From an uncultured Eubacteriales bacterium (GTDB lineage: Bacteria > Bacillota > Clostridia > Oscillospirales > Oscillospiraceae): DNA of 64,000 nucleotides. Numbering within the stretch: position 1 is the first letter of the stretch; each line of letters starts with the position of its first letter. Shown one piece after another: positions 16,348 to 24,150 of the stretch. Both the position numbers and the translations under genes were made by a program. A model generated the notes under the pieces. It searched no databases. It was not told where the DNA came from and saw nothing but the letters and a program-made list of their open reading frames with translations. Location of the stretch: assembly GCA_900549545.1 (NCBI GenBank), contig URPA01000004.1:5944-69943 (forward strand), given 5' to 3'.

Positions 16348-17442
16348 GTGGCAAATTTACAGGAATATAAATGCCCCTGCTGCGGCGGTGCTATTGCGTT
16401 TGATAGCACGCTGCAAAAAATGAAGTGTCCGTACTGCGACACGGAGTTTGAGATGGACGCCTTAAAGGGGTATGACGAGGAACTCAGTCAGCAGCCGGAA
16501 GAAAATATGAGCTGGGATACCGCCGCCGGAAGCGAGTGGCAGGAGGGGGAGCAGGCAGGGCTTCGCTCCTATGTGTGCAAATCCTGCGGCGGCGAGATCG
16601 TGGGCGATGACACGCTGGCGGCGTCTTCCTGCCCGTTCTGCGGCAATCCCATCGTGGTAATGGGGCAGTTTTCCGGCGATTTAAAGCCGGATTATGTGAT
16701 TCCCTTCAAGCTGGATAAGAACGCGGCAAAGGCGGGGCTTAAAAAGCACCTTGAGGGAAAACGCCTGCTCCCGAAAATTTTTAAGGATCAGAACCATATT
16801 GATGAAATCAAGGGCGTCTATGTGCCGTTCTGGCTGTTTGATACGGACGCGGACGCCAGTATCCGCTTCCGCGCAACGAGAACCAGAGTCTGGAGCGACA
16901 GCGATTATAACTATACGGAAACCAGCCATTATATGGTGCACCGGGCAGGCAGTATCGGCTTTAATCAGGTGCCGGTGGACGGGTCTTCAAAAATGGCGGA
17001 CGATTTGATGGAATCCATTGAGCCCTTTGATTTTTCGGAGGCAGTTCCCTTCCAGACGGCATATCTCGCGGGCTATATGGCGGATAAGTACGATGTGGAC
17101 GCGGAGCAGAGCGTGGAGCGGGCCAATGAGCGGGTAAAGCGCTCCACGGAAGAGGCCTTTGCGGACACCGCGCTGGAATATGATACGGTAGTGCCGGAGA
17201 GCAGCAGCATACAGCTTCACGGCGGAAAGGCAAAGTACGCCCTGTATCCGGTGTGGCTTCTCAACACCACATGGAAGGGGAATCAGTACACCTTCGCCAT
17301 GAATGGGCAGACCGGGAAATTTGTGGGAGATCTCCCCATTGATAATGCCGCGGCAAAGCTCTGGACCGTTGGACTGGCGGCAGCCTGTTCGGCGGCTGCA
17401 TTTGGAGTGGCCAAACTGCTGTGGCTGCTTGGCATTCTGTAA
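16348..17442 (+). CDS. Zinc-ribbon membrane protein, YdjG-like
   Basis: A 364-residue protein starting at GTG with AAGGAG upstream. Two zinc ribbons lie at the N-terminus: CPCCGG...CPYCD (about 9-30) and CKSCGG...CPFCG (about 77-98). A middle domain with a YVPFWLFD motif and a coiled region follow, and a hydrophobic helix near the C-terminus (about 338-362) should anchor it. This layout matches Bacillus YdjG, which binds YdjH and recruits the SPFH protein and PspA to the membrane. The YdjH-like gene follows 14 bases downstream. Confidence 0.82.
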   Translation: MANLQEYKCPCCGGAIAFDSTLQKMKCPYCDTEFEMDALKGYDEELSQQPEENMSWDTAAGSEWQEGEQAGLRSYVCKSCGGEIVGDDTLAASSCPFCGNPIVVMGQFSGDLKPDYVIPFKLDKNAAKAGLKKHLEGKRLLPKIFKDQNHIDEIKGVYVPFWLFDTDADASIRFRATRTRVWSDSDYNYTETSHYMVHRAGSIGFNQVPVDGSSKMADDLMESIEPFDFSEAVPFQTAYLAGYMADKYDVDAEQSVERANERVKRSTEEAFADTALEYDTVVPESSSIQLHGGKAKYALYPVWLLNTTWKGNQYTFAMNGQTGKFVGDLPIDNAAAKLWTVGLAAACSAAAFGVAKLLWLLGIL

Positions 17443-17456
17443 AGGGGGGCGGGAAC

Positions 17457-18269
17457 ATGAAAAAAATTCAGAAAATAATGGCGGCCTTGGCTGCACTGTT
17501 TCTCCTTATTCCTTGTATTCCAGATGCTGCGGCAGAGGGCTTTGCAGACGAATACTACCGCCTGATAGATGCGGCAGACCTGCTGAGCGACAGCGAGGAG
17601 AGCGCCCTGCTTCAAGCCCTTGATGAAGTGAGTGAGCGGCAAAAGCTGGAGGTGGTGATTGTCACCACAGACACGACGGAAGGCAGCGACGTTGCCTCAT
17701 ATGCGGATGATCTGTACGATTATTGCAATTTCGGCTATGGGCCAAGCAGAGACGGCCTGCTGCTCCTGATCAGCATGGAGGACCGCGACTGGTATATAAG
17801 CACCTGCGGCTACGGCATCACCGCCTTTACGGACGCGGGAATCCAGTATATCGGCAAGCAGATGAAAAGCGACCTGTCGGCCGGAAACTATGCCGCCGCG
17901 TTTCGGACATACATAGAAAAATGCGACGAATTTATCACCCAGGCGCGAACGGATAAGCCCTTCGATAAATCCAACCTGCCTAAAGCGCCTATGCCGGCGA
18001 TGTGGGCACTGGTCTCTCTGGCTGTTGGTATTCTCGTTGCAATCACCGTGGTAGGCAGCATGAAGGCAAAATTGAAGACCGTCCGTTTCCAGTCGGAGGC
18101 CGGAAATTATGTCCGGGACGGGAGCCTGAATATCACCCAGAGCCGCGATCTGTTCTTATACCGTACGGTAGACAGAACAGAGAGGCACAAGGACGACGAG
18201 GATTCCGGAAGCAGCACCCACACCTCCTCCTCCGGAACCACCCATGGCGGTGGCGGCGGAAAGTTTTGA
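17457..18269 (+). CDS. TPM-domain membrane protein, YdjH/YgcG-like
   Basis: A 270-residue protein with a signal peptide (cleavage likely near AAAEG, residue 27), a TPM domain (about 30-150, with VVIVTTDTT and YGPSRDGLLLLISMEDRDWYI), one membrane helix (about 182-202) and a tail ending in a Gly-rich HGGGGGKF motif, as in YgcG proteins. The start ATG at 17457 has a GGGGGGCGGGA tract upstream; a longer frame is not supported. With the YdjG-like and YdjI-like products it likely forms an envelope-stress complex. Confidence 0.87.
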   Translation: MKKIQKIMAALAALFLLIPCIPDAAAEGFADEYYRLIDAADLLSDSEESALLQALDEVSERQKLEVVIVTTDTTEGSDVASYADDLYDYCNFGYGPSRDGLLLLISMEDRDWYISTCGYGITAFTDAGIQYIGKQMKSDLSAGNYAAAFRTYIEKCDEFITQARTDKPFDKSNLPKAPMPAMWALVSLAVGILVAITVVGSMKAKLKTVRFQSEAGNYVRDGSLNITQSRDLFLYRTVDRTERHKDDEDSGSSTHTSSSGTTHGGGGGKF

Positions 18270-18285
18270 TTTTCAGGAGGCAATT

Positions 18286-19491
18286 ATGAAAAAGATTAAA
18301 TTACCGGTAATTCTGATTCTGATTCTGACCTTGGTATTGGCGGTATTTATAACGGGCTGTTCGGAAAAAGCCCCCGAGGAGACTGTGTCTCCCACACCGG
18401 AACCCACACCTGAGCCTGAAGTCTTTGCACCGAATTTTGATTCGACGGAATCGGCCAAAATGGGCGCCTATATGTACGATGGGCGTTATCTTATCACAGA
18501 CGAATATGTGTATTATGGCTTCGTGGACAGAGTGTATTGGGAAAAGTGCGTCGCGGTTGCAGCCGACCAGACAATTACGCGAATCAGCTCATCGGACAGC
18601 GAATATAAGGAGGCCGAAATCACAGAATTTCCGTGCGCTATGTATATGACGCAGTCGGCAGACGGAACCATCTATTTCCTCAGCGAGAATGGGGAGGTCT
18701 GCAAAACCACGCCCGGCAGCGAAAGCGCCGAGGTCGCGTTTAACCCGGAGGCCTCGACGCTGCAAATCGACAATGAAAAGCTCTGGTACACAAAGTCCGG
18801 CGAGAACGACGGGGATAAGCTGTACCGCAGCGACCTCGACGGAAAGAACGAGGAAAAAATTCTGGATAAGGCGGTCTATTACCCTTACGCCATAGGAAAC
18901 TTCGTGCTCTATCAGGATGACGCCGACGGTGAAAGCCTGCATCTGTATAACATAGAAAGTAAAGAGGATAAGAAGCTCTATGACGGGCATATCCACTCAC
19001 CGAATATTGTCGGCAACTGGATTTTCTGCCTGGAACAGGATCAGGAAACAGGCTTTGCCAGGGTCATCGGCCTTGAGTTTGATGAAAACGGTGAGTTTAC
19101 CAGCAGGGCATTCGACCGGGACAATGAGTTCTGGTATGCAAACGCAGGGGGCATGCACAGCGTCATTATCAGGGCAAATTATGATGACGCAATGATGTTT
19201 TTGAGCTTCAAGGGTAATCATGTGGAAAATTACGGAGAAGCCGACCAATACATTGACGAGGACTCTGATTTTCAGGGTTCAGCCGCTCCATGGCTGGCCT
19301 ATGACCCGTATTATGATGTCAATCCTGATTGGCATTTTTGTTATTCAAGTCCATACGGGTATTTGAAAGTGACAGACGAGGAGACCGCCGACCTGAATCT
19401 CCACGATAAGGTATGCCAGTTCGACGGATTGTATGCGGAGGGCACGCCAACCGAGGAGCAGGTACAAAAGTGGCTCGAATCAGGCAAGTAA
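18286..19491 (+). CDS. Lipoprotein with beta-propeller-like (DUF5050-type) domain
   Basis: A 401-residue lipoprotein with a hydrophobic N-terminus and lipobox ITGC (Cys near residue 25), then a Pro/Glu/Thr-rich linker with repeated TPEP. The main domain shows repeated units such as GTIYFLSENGEV, KLWYTKSG and KLYRSDLDGKNE, typical of the DUF5050-like propeller found in Firmicutes surface lipoproteins. AGGAGG stands 6 bases before the ATG. It is the last gene of the operon; function probably binding or sensing at the surface. Confidence 0.82.
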   Translation: MKKIKLPVILILILTLVLAVFITGCSEKAPEETVSPTPEPTPEPEVFAPNFDSTESAKMGAYMYDGRYLITDEYVYYGFVDRVYWEKCVAVAADQTITRISSSDSEYKEAEITEFPCAMYMTQSADGTIYFLSENGEVCKTTPGSESAEVAFNPEASTLQIDNEKLWYTKSGENDGDKLYRSDLDGKNEEKILDKAVYYPYAIGNFVLYQDDADGESLHLYNIESKEDKKLYDGHIHSPNIVGNWIFCLEQDQETGFARVIGLEFDENGEFTSRAFDRDNEFWYANAGGMHSVIIRANYDDAMMFLSFKGNHVENYGEADQYIDEDSDFQGSAAPWLAYDPYYDVNPDWHFCYSSPYGYLKVTDEETADLNLHDKVCQFDGLYAEGTPTEEQVQKWLESGK

Positions 19492-19543
19492 ACGGGGTAA
19501 TTTGCGCTTGATTTGGGAGATCATCCAAGGCGATATTCCACGG

Positions 19544-19565
19544 CTCGAATCTGGATAGCAGATCA
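19544..19565 (+). pseudogene. tRNA-Thr 3'-end remnant (possible island attachment copy)
   Basis: The stretch repeats the T-loop and acceptor 3' strand of the tRNA-Thr at 6721: TCGAATCTGG is identical, then TAGCAG and TC match, with two substitutions and one missing C. No 5' half is present. It is in the same orientation as the intact gene and, like it, is followed at once by a terminator hairpin. It fits a decayed attachment copy at the right end of a tRNA-borne island, or a leftover of a lost tRNA gene. Confidence 0.65.
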
Positions 19566-19603
19566 AAAATCGTCTGATTTTGTAAGAAATCAGGCGATTT
19601 TTT
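19566..19603 (+). terminator. Terminator after the lipoprotein gene and tRNA remnant
   Basis: AAAATCGTCTGATTT pairs with AAATCAGGCGATTTT (one G-T) around a 6-base loop, followed by a T run. Design and position resemble the tRNA terminator at 6800. Confidence 0.9.
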
Positions 19604-19613
19604 TATATGAATA

Positions 19614-19622
19614 TGCTATAAT
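19614..19622 (+). promoter_or_regulatory. Extended -10 promoter of the RpiR-type regulator
   Basis: TGC followed by a perfect TATAAT (19617-19622), 24 bases before the start codon; no good -35 box is present. Confidence 0.65.
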
Positions 19623-19646
19623 AGAGGCACAAAGGAGGGAGAACAC

Positions 19647-20426
19647 ATGGGGCAAAATCATTATCTGCTGACAAATCTGCTCTCTGAGGAGGATTCCGGG
19701 GTCATTACCAGCATCATGGCGCATATCCGCAGGGGTGAAAAGCGGCCGTCCATCCAGCAGATAGCCAAGGAGAACTACCTGTCCACCACGTCTATCATGA
19801 AGATGTGCAAGCGCTTGGGCTTCGACGGGTACAGCGAGCTGTACTACTATCTGTCGAGGCAGCTTGAGGAGCCGGACAGCGGGCATGTCAGCTCCGGGCT
19901 AAAGGATCTGATAGACAACTACGATCAGGACGAGATACACCGCTTCTGCCAGATACTCTACCGCTCGCGCAACCAGAAGATGTTTACCTCGGGTGAGGGC
20001 TTTTCCGACATGGTTTGTGCCTACATGGTTCAGCGCCTGTCCATCTGCGGGTTTCTGGCCTACAACCATGTCCACTTCTTTGATTACATGCTCTTTCAGG
20101 AGGAGACAGGAAACCACACCCGCGCTTCGGAGCCTTCCATCATGTTCGCGGTGTCCCAGAGCGGGGAGACGGAGCCGGTCATCAACGACGTCCGCCACGC
20201 CCGGCAGAACGGGTATAAGATAGTGCTCTTTTCAAAGCGGGACGATTCGACCCTCGCTCGGATGAGCGATATCACCTTCGTGATAGACAGCTCCAAGCAG
20301 ACGCTTGTGGGCGGCCTGCCTAACCCCTTCTTCGGCCATGTGATTCTGGCCTTTGAGGAGCTGATGGGCTTGTATTTTTACAATCTCTCCTCGGGCGAAT
20401 TTGGTCAGGAGAGCAAAAAGAAGTAA
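19647..20426 (+). CDS. MurR/RpiR-family transcriptional regulator
   Basis: A 259-residue regulator. The N-terminal HTH_6 domain (about 1-80) includes RPSIQQIAKENYLSTTSIMKMCKRLGFDGYSELYY, and the C-terminal SIS domain (about 110-240) has SQSGETEPVINDVRHARQNGYKIVLFS, the sugar-phosphate binding loop. GGAGGGAG precedes the start. It sits just before the PhnDCEE-type importer operon, in the same direction, and is the likely regulator of it. The ligand could be the phosphorylated compound imported or its product. Confidence 0.93.
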   Translation: MGQNHYLLTNLLSEEDSGVITSIMAHIRRGEKRPSIQQIAKENYLSTTSIMKMCKRLGFDGYSELYYYLSRQLEEPDSGHVSSGLKDLIDNYDQDEIHRFCQILYRSRNQKMFTSGEGFSDMVCAYMVQRLSICGFLAYNHVHFFDYMLFQEETGNHTRASEPSIMFAVSQSGETEPVINDVRHARQNGYKIVLFSKRDDSTLARMSDITFVIDSSKQTLVGGLPNPFFGHVILAFEELMGLYFYNLSSGEFGQESKKK

Positions 20427-20465
20427 TATATTCCCCTCATAAGGAATATTTGCCGGTTTCTTTTG

Positions 20466-20474
20466 TGGTATACT
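20466..20474 (+). promoter_or_regulatory. Extended -10 promoter of the importer operon
   Basis: TGG-TATACT (TATACT at 20469-20474) lies 67 bases before the binding-protein gene; the -35 region is poor, as often with regulated promoters. Confidence 0.5.
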
Positions 20475-20541
20475 TTCAATCGGGACGCCCGTGCGCGTTC
20501 CGGCAAAAGAAAAACAAATATGCTGATTAGAGGAGAATGAA

Positions 20542-21621
20542 ATGAAAAAGCTGACCGCAATTTTGCTGTTCGTAGTCATGATCCTGGGCCTGTTCACCGC
20601 CTGCGGCAACAAGCCCGCCGAGCCCGCTGCCTCCGAGGCCCCCGCCGAGTCTCAGGACGTTGCAGAGGAGAGCGTAAACAAGCTGGATGTTCTCAGAGTG
20701 GCCTTTGTCCCCTCCCGTGAGCCCAGCGAGATCATCACCGCCACCGAGCCGCTCAAGCAGATGCTCAAGGACGAGCTTGCCAAGCTCGGCTGGGAAGTCG
20801 GCGAAGTGGAAATCACTGTCGGCACCACCTATGAGGCCGTGGGTGAGGGCCTTGTGGCCGGAACCATCGACGTGGGCCTTATCCCCGGCGGCACCTATGT
20901 GCTCTATGACGACGGTGCGGAGGTTATCCTCACCGCCACCCGCGACGGCCTGAGCAAGGACTCCGACGAGGCGAAGGACTGGAACGACGGCAACCCCACC
21001 GAGGCCTCCGACAAGCAGGCTGTCTCCTACCGCGCGCTGATGATCGCCGGTCCCTCCGATAAGGGTCAGGAGCTGGCTGCCAAGGTCAACAACGGCGAAG
21101 AGCTGACCTGGGACGATGTCAACAGCGCCAACTGGAGCGTTATGGGCACCTCCTCCCCCGCAGGTTACATCTATCCCGCGCTGTGGCTTCAGGACCGCTT
21201 TGAAAAGGGCATTTCCGACCTGGCCAGCGCGGTTCAGGCCGATTCCTACGCCAGCGCCTTTGCGCGCCTCGCCTCCGGGCAGGTTGACGTGCTGGTGACC
21301 TATGCCGACGCCCGCCGTGACTATGCCGAGCGCTGGAATACCGAGTTTGGCCGCGAAGCCTCCATCTGGGAGGAGACCAATGTCATCGGCGTGACCGCAC
21401 CCATCTATAACGACACCATCTCCGTGAGCAAGAACTCCAAGAACATGACCGATGAGCTGATTGCCGCCCTTCAGGACGCCTTCATCAACATCGGCAACAC
21501 CGACGCCGGTAAGGAAGTCATCGCCATATACAGCCACAACGGCTACCAGAAGGCCGACCCCGCCGACTATGACAACGAGCGCGCCGCTCAGGAGCTTATC
21601 CAGCAGCTTTCCGCAAACTAA
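20542..21621 (+). CDS. PhnD-type ABC transporter substrate-binding lipoprotein
   Basis: A 359-residue lipoprotein with lipobox FTAC (Cys near residue 21) and an Ala/Glu/Ser-rich linker, then the PhnD fold of phosphate/phosphite/phosphonate binding proteins: LRVAFVPSREPSE near residue 52, VGTTYEAVGEGLVAGTIDVGLIPGGTYV near 94-121 and WSVMGTSSPAGYIYP near 195. It is followed by an attenuating hairpin and the ATPase and two permeases. The bound ligand is likely a phosphonate or phosphate ester; the phosphoesterase at the operon end favours the latter. Confidence 0.9.
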   Translation: MKKLTAILLFVVMILGLFTACGNKPAEPAASEAPAESQDVAEESVNKLDVLRVAFVPSREPSEIITATEPLKQMLKDELAKLGWEVGEVEITVGTTYEAVGEGLVAGTIDVGLIPGGTYVLYDDGAEVILTATRDGLSKDSDEAKDWNDGNPTEASDKQAVSYRALMIAGPSDKGQELAAKVNNGEELTWDDVNSANWSVMGTSSPAGYIYPALWLQDRFEKGISDLASAVQADSYASAFARLASGQVDVLVTYADARRDYAERWNTEFGREASIWEETNVIGVTAPIYNDTISVSKNSKNMTDELIAALQDAFINIGNTDAGKEVIAIYSHNGYQKADPADYDNERAAQELIQQLSAN

Positions 21622-21677
21622 GTAAAAGCGATAAATACAGGCGGACGGGCCAAGCCCTTGTCTGCTGACCTTCCTTG

Positions 21678-21728
21678 AAGGGGGAGGGCGGCCGTGCGTT
21701 CTCCGCACAGACTGCTCTTCCCCTTTTT
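21678..21728 (+). terminator. Intra-operon attenuator hairpin
   Basis: An imperfect stem pairs AAGGGGGAGGGCGGCCGTGCG with CCGCACAGACTGCTCTTCCCC around TTCT, and is followed by five T. It lies in a 131-base gap after the binding-protein gene and probably lets that gene be made in excess over the membrane components. Confidence 0.65.
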
Positions 21729-21752
21729 CATTTTCAGTTGTGGGGTAAAAGT

Positions 21753-22505
21753 ATGATTGTATTCGACCATGTATCCAAAGTCTATCCCAACGGCACGGTG
21801 GGCCTTGACGATGTGAACCTGACCATCGAGGACGGGGAGTTTGTGGCCATCATCGGCCGCTCCGGCGCGGGTAAATCCACGCTGCTGCGGGCGGTCAACC
21901 GCATGCACGAGATAACCGACGGCAAGCTCACCGTAAACGGTACCGACGTAAGCGGCCTGCGAGGGAAAAGCCTGCGCCGCTTCCGCCGGGGCATCGGCAT
22001 GGTGTTCCAGTCGTTTAATCTGGTCACGAGAACCACGGTTATCCGCAATGTGCTCTCCGCCTGCGTGCCGGATATGCCCTTCTGGCGGGTGCTGCTGGGC
22101 ACATTCCGCCGGGAGGACAAGATAACGGCGCTCGAGTCGCTTGAAAAGGTGGGGATATTGGACAAAGCCTATATCCGCGCCGACCAGCTCTCCGGCGGCC
22201 AGCAGCAGCGCGTGGCCCTTGCCCGGACGCTTGCACAGAACCCGAAGATTATTCTGGCCGATGAGCCGGTCGCGGCGCTCGACCCTGTCACGGCAAAGCA
22301 GGTCATGCAGGACTTCGTGCGCATAAACCGCGAGATGGGCATATCCATCCTGCTAAACATCCACCATATCGAGCTTGCCATGGAGTATGCCGACCGGATA
22401 ATCGGCATCCGGGCCGGGAAAATCGTCTATGACGGGCCGGCAAAGGATGTTGACCAGACTGTGCTGGACGCTATCTACGGGGGCGAGCAGGAGGAAGAGC
22501 CATGA
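21753..22505 (+). CDS. PhnC-type ABC transporter ATP-binding protein
   Basis: A 250-residue ATPase with Walker A GRSGAGKS (about 36-43), Q-loop GMVFQSFNLV, signature LSGGQQQR, Walker B IILADEPVAALD and switch His in NIHHIELA. The start is set at ATG 21753 because upstream in-frame codons lie in the attenuator. The next gene begins in its stop (ATGA). It powers import through the two PhnE-type permeases. Confidence 0.93.
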   Translation: MIVFDHVSKVYPNGTVGLDDVNLTIEDGEFVAIIGRSGAGKSTLLRAVNRMHEITDGKLTVNGTDVSGLRGKSLRRFRRGIGMVFQSFNLVTRTTVIRNVLSACVPDMPFWRVLLGTFRREDKITALESLEKVGILDKAYIRADQLSGGQQQRVALARTLAQNPKIILADEPVAALDPVTAKQVMQDFVRINREMGISILLNIHHIELAMEYADRIIGIRAGKIVYDGPAKDVDQTVLDAIYGGEQEEEP

Positions 22506-23323
22506 GCCTGTATGACCGCCTGTTTCCGCCCCGGAAATATGAGCTGCCCAGTGGGGAGAGCGTGGAGGAAAAGCGCAGCCGCATGCCGCTTATTCTGCTC
22601 CTTATCGTTGTGATAACCGCGGTTTCCGTGCGCATCACGGGCTTTAACTTCACCGTCCTCGCGGAAAACGGCAGCCGGTTTTTTGACATTCTCAAGGCCA
22701 TGGTGCCGCCGAACACCGGCTACCTCTCAAAAATCTGGCAGCCGCTGCTGGACACCATCAAAATGTCGCTGCTCGGCTCCTTTGTGGGCGCTGTGCTGGC
22801 GATACCCTTCGCGGTGCTTGCGGCGAGCAACATCGTCACGAACCGGGTCGTGGTTTTTATCGTCAGGCTCTTTCTGAGCCTTGTGCGCACACTGCCGACA
22901 CTGGTCTGCGCACTGATAGCCACATATATCTTCGGCCTTGGCACTATGGCGGGCACCTGCGCCATCGCGGTGTTCACCTTTGCCTATGTCGGCAAGCAGC
23001 TTTTTGAGATTATTGAGACGGTTGACATGGGCCCCTTTGAGGCGATGGAGGCGCTTGGCGCCACCCGCCTGCGCGCCTTTATTACAGCGGTGTTCCCACA
23101 GGTGCTGCCGACTTATCTGTCGGTGTCGCTGTTTTGCATGGAGGGCAACGTGCGCTACGCGTCCATCCTCGGCTACGTGGGCGCGGGCGGCCTGGGTCTT
23201 ATCATGAACGAAAAAATCGGCTGGCGCGAGTATGACAGCCTCGGCATGATACTGGTGGTCCTGTTTGTGACGGTGGTGGCTATCGAGTGGATAAGCCATG
23301 CCATCCGCAAGCGGCTGACATGA
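22502..23323 (+). CDS. PhnE-type ABC transporter permease (first)
   Basis: A 273-residue integral membrane protein of the BPD_transp_1 family with about six membrane segments. The coupling-helix motif EALGATRLRAFITAVFPQVLP (about 180-200, EAA loop) and GYVGAGGLGLIMNEKIGW are conserved in PhnE. It overlaps the ATPase gene by 4 bases. Like many Firmicutes phosphonate systems there are two PhnE paralogues, presumably forming a heterodimer. Confidence 0.92.
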   Translation: MSLYDRLFPPRKYELPSGESVEEKRSRMPLILLLIVVITAVSVRITGFNFTVLAENGSRFFDILKAMVPPNTGYLSKIWQPLLDTIKMSLLGSFVGAVLAIPFAVLAASNIVTNRVVVFIVRLFLSLVRTLPTLVCALIATYIFGLGTMAGTCAIAVFTFAYVGKQLFEIIETVDMGPFEAMEALGATRLRAFITAVFPQVLPTYLSVSLFCMEGNVRYASILGYVGAGGLGLIMNEKIGWREYDSLGMILVVLFVTVVAIEWISHAIRKRLT

Positions 23324-23337
23324 GGGAGGTGCGGAAT

Positions 23338-24147
23338 ATGAGCGAAACTATTGAGCGGGCCTATAAGTCCGCACCCCGGCGCTGGGTCTGCCAGTTTATA
23401 ATCGCCTTTATAATCGTCGCCCTCATGGCCTGGTCGAGCTCCACAGTGAAGCTTGGCAGCACCGGGGAAAACGGCCTGAAGGTGGCGGGGAACATCCTCT
23501 CCGGAATCTTCCACCCGGACAGCAAGCTCCTCTTCACCTTTGGCACAAACGGCGTGCCCTATCTGCTGCTGGAGACCTTCTGCATCGCCTTTTTGGGAAC
23601 GGTGGTGGGCGCGATAATCTCCCTGCCGCTGTCGTTTCTCTCGGCGACGAACCTTGTGCCCCGCCCGGTGGCCATTATCGGCAGGGGCGTCATCGCGGCG
23701 ATACGCACCGTCCCCGCCTTTGTGTACGGGCTTATGTTCATCCGCGTGACCGGCCCCGGCCCCTTCGCGGGCCTGCTGACCATGTCCCTGTGCTCCATCG
23801 GCATGGTGTCAAAGATGTATATTGAGAGCATTGAGGATTTGGATAAGCGTATACTTGAATCCCTGGACGCAGCCGGCTGCACCACCTTCCAGAAGATACG
23901 CTATGGCATCCTGCCCCAGCTCATGCCGGATTTCACATCGACGATCATCTACCGCTTTGACATGAACCTGCGCGACGCGACCGTTCTCGGCCTTGTGGGC
24001 GCGGGCGGCATCGGCGCGCCGCTTATCTTCGCCATGAGCGCTTACCGCTGGAACGAGGTGGGCGCGATATTGCTGGGACTTATTGTTCTGGTGCTCATTA
24101 TCGAGACCATCTCCGCGAAGATACGCACGAAGCTTGCGAGAGGGTAA
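23338..24147 (+). CDS. PhnE-type ABC transporter permease (second)
   Basis: A 269-residue permease paralogous to the previous gene product, with about six membrane segments, the EAA-loop ESLDAAGCTTFQKIRYGILPQ and LGLVGAGGIGAPLI. The start at ATG 23338 is chosen for GGGAGGTG 6 bases upstream; two earlier in-frame ATG codons lack sites and overlap the first permease. Confidence 0.92.
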   Translation: MSETIERAYKSAPRRWVCQFIIAFIIVALMAWSSSTVKLGSTGENGLKVAGNILSGIFHPDSKLLFTFGTNGVPYLLLETFCIAFLGTVVGAIISLPLSFLSATNLVPRPVAIIGRGVIAAIRTVPAFVYGLMFIRVTGPGPFAGLLTMSLCSIGMVSKMYIESIEDLDKRILESLDAAGCTTFQKIRYGILPQLMPDFTSTIIYRFDMNLRDATVLGLVGAGGIGAPLIFAMSAYRWNEVGAILLGLIVLVLIIETISAKIRTKLARG

Positions 24148-24150
24148 GCT

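Noticed and set aside
6797..19603. Integrase, transposase or prophage genes in the tRNA-bounded segment
   Set aside because: None of the proteins shows tyrosine or serine recombinase, transposase or phage structural motifs.
20527..21708. 393-codon minus-strand frame
   Set aside because: Gly/Val/Ala-rich shadow of the PhnD-type gene.
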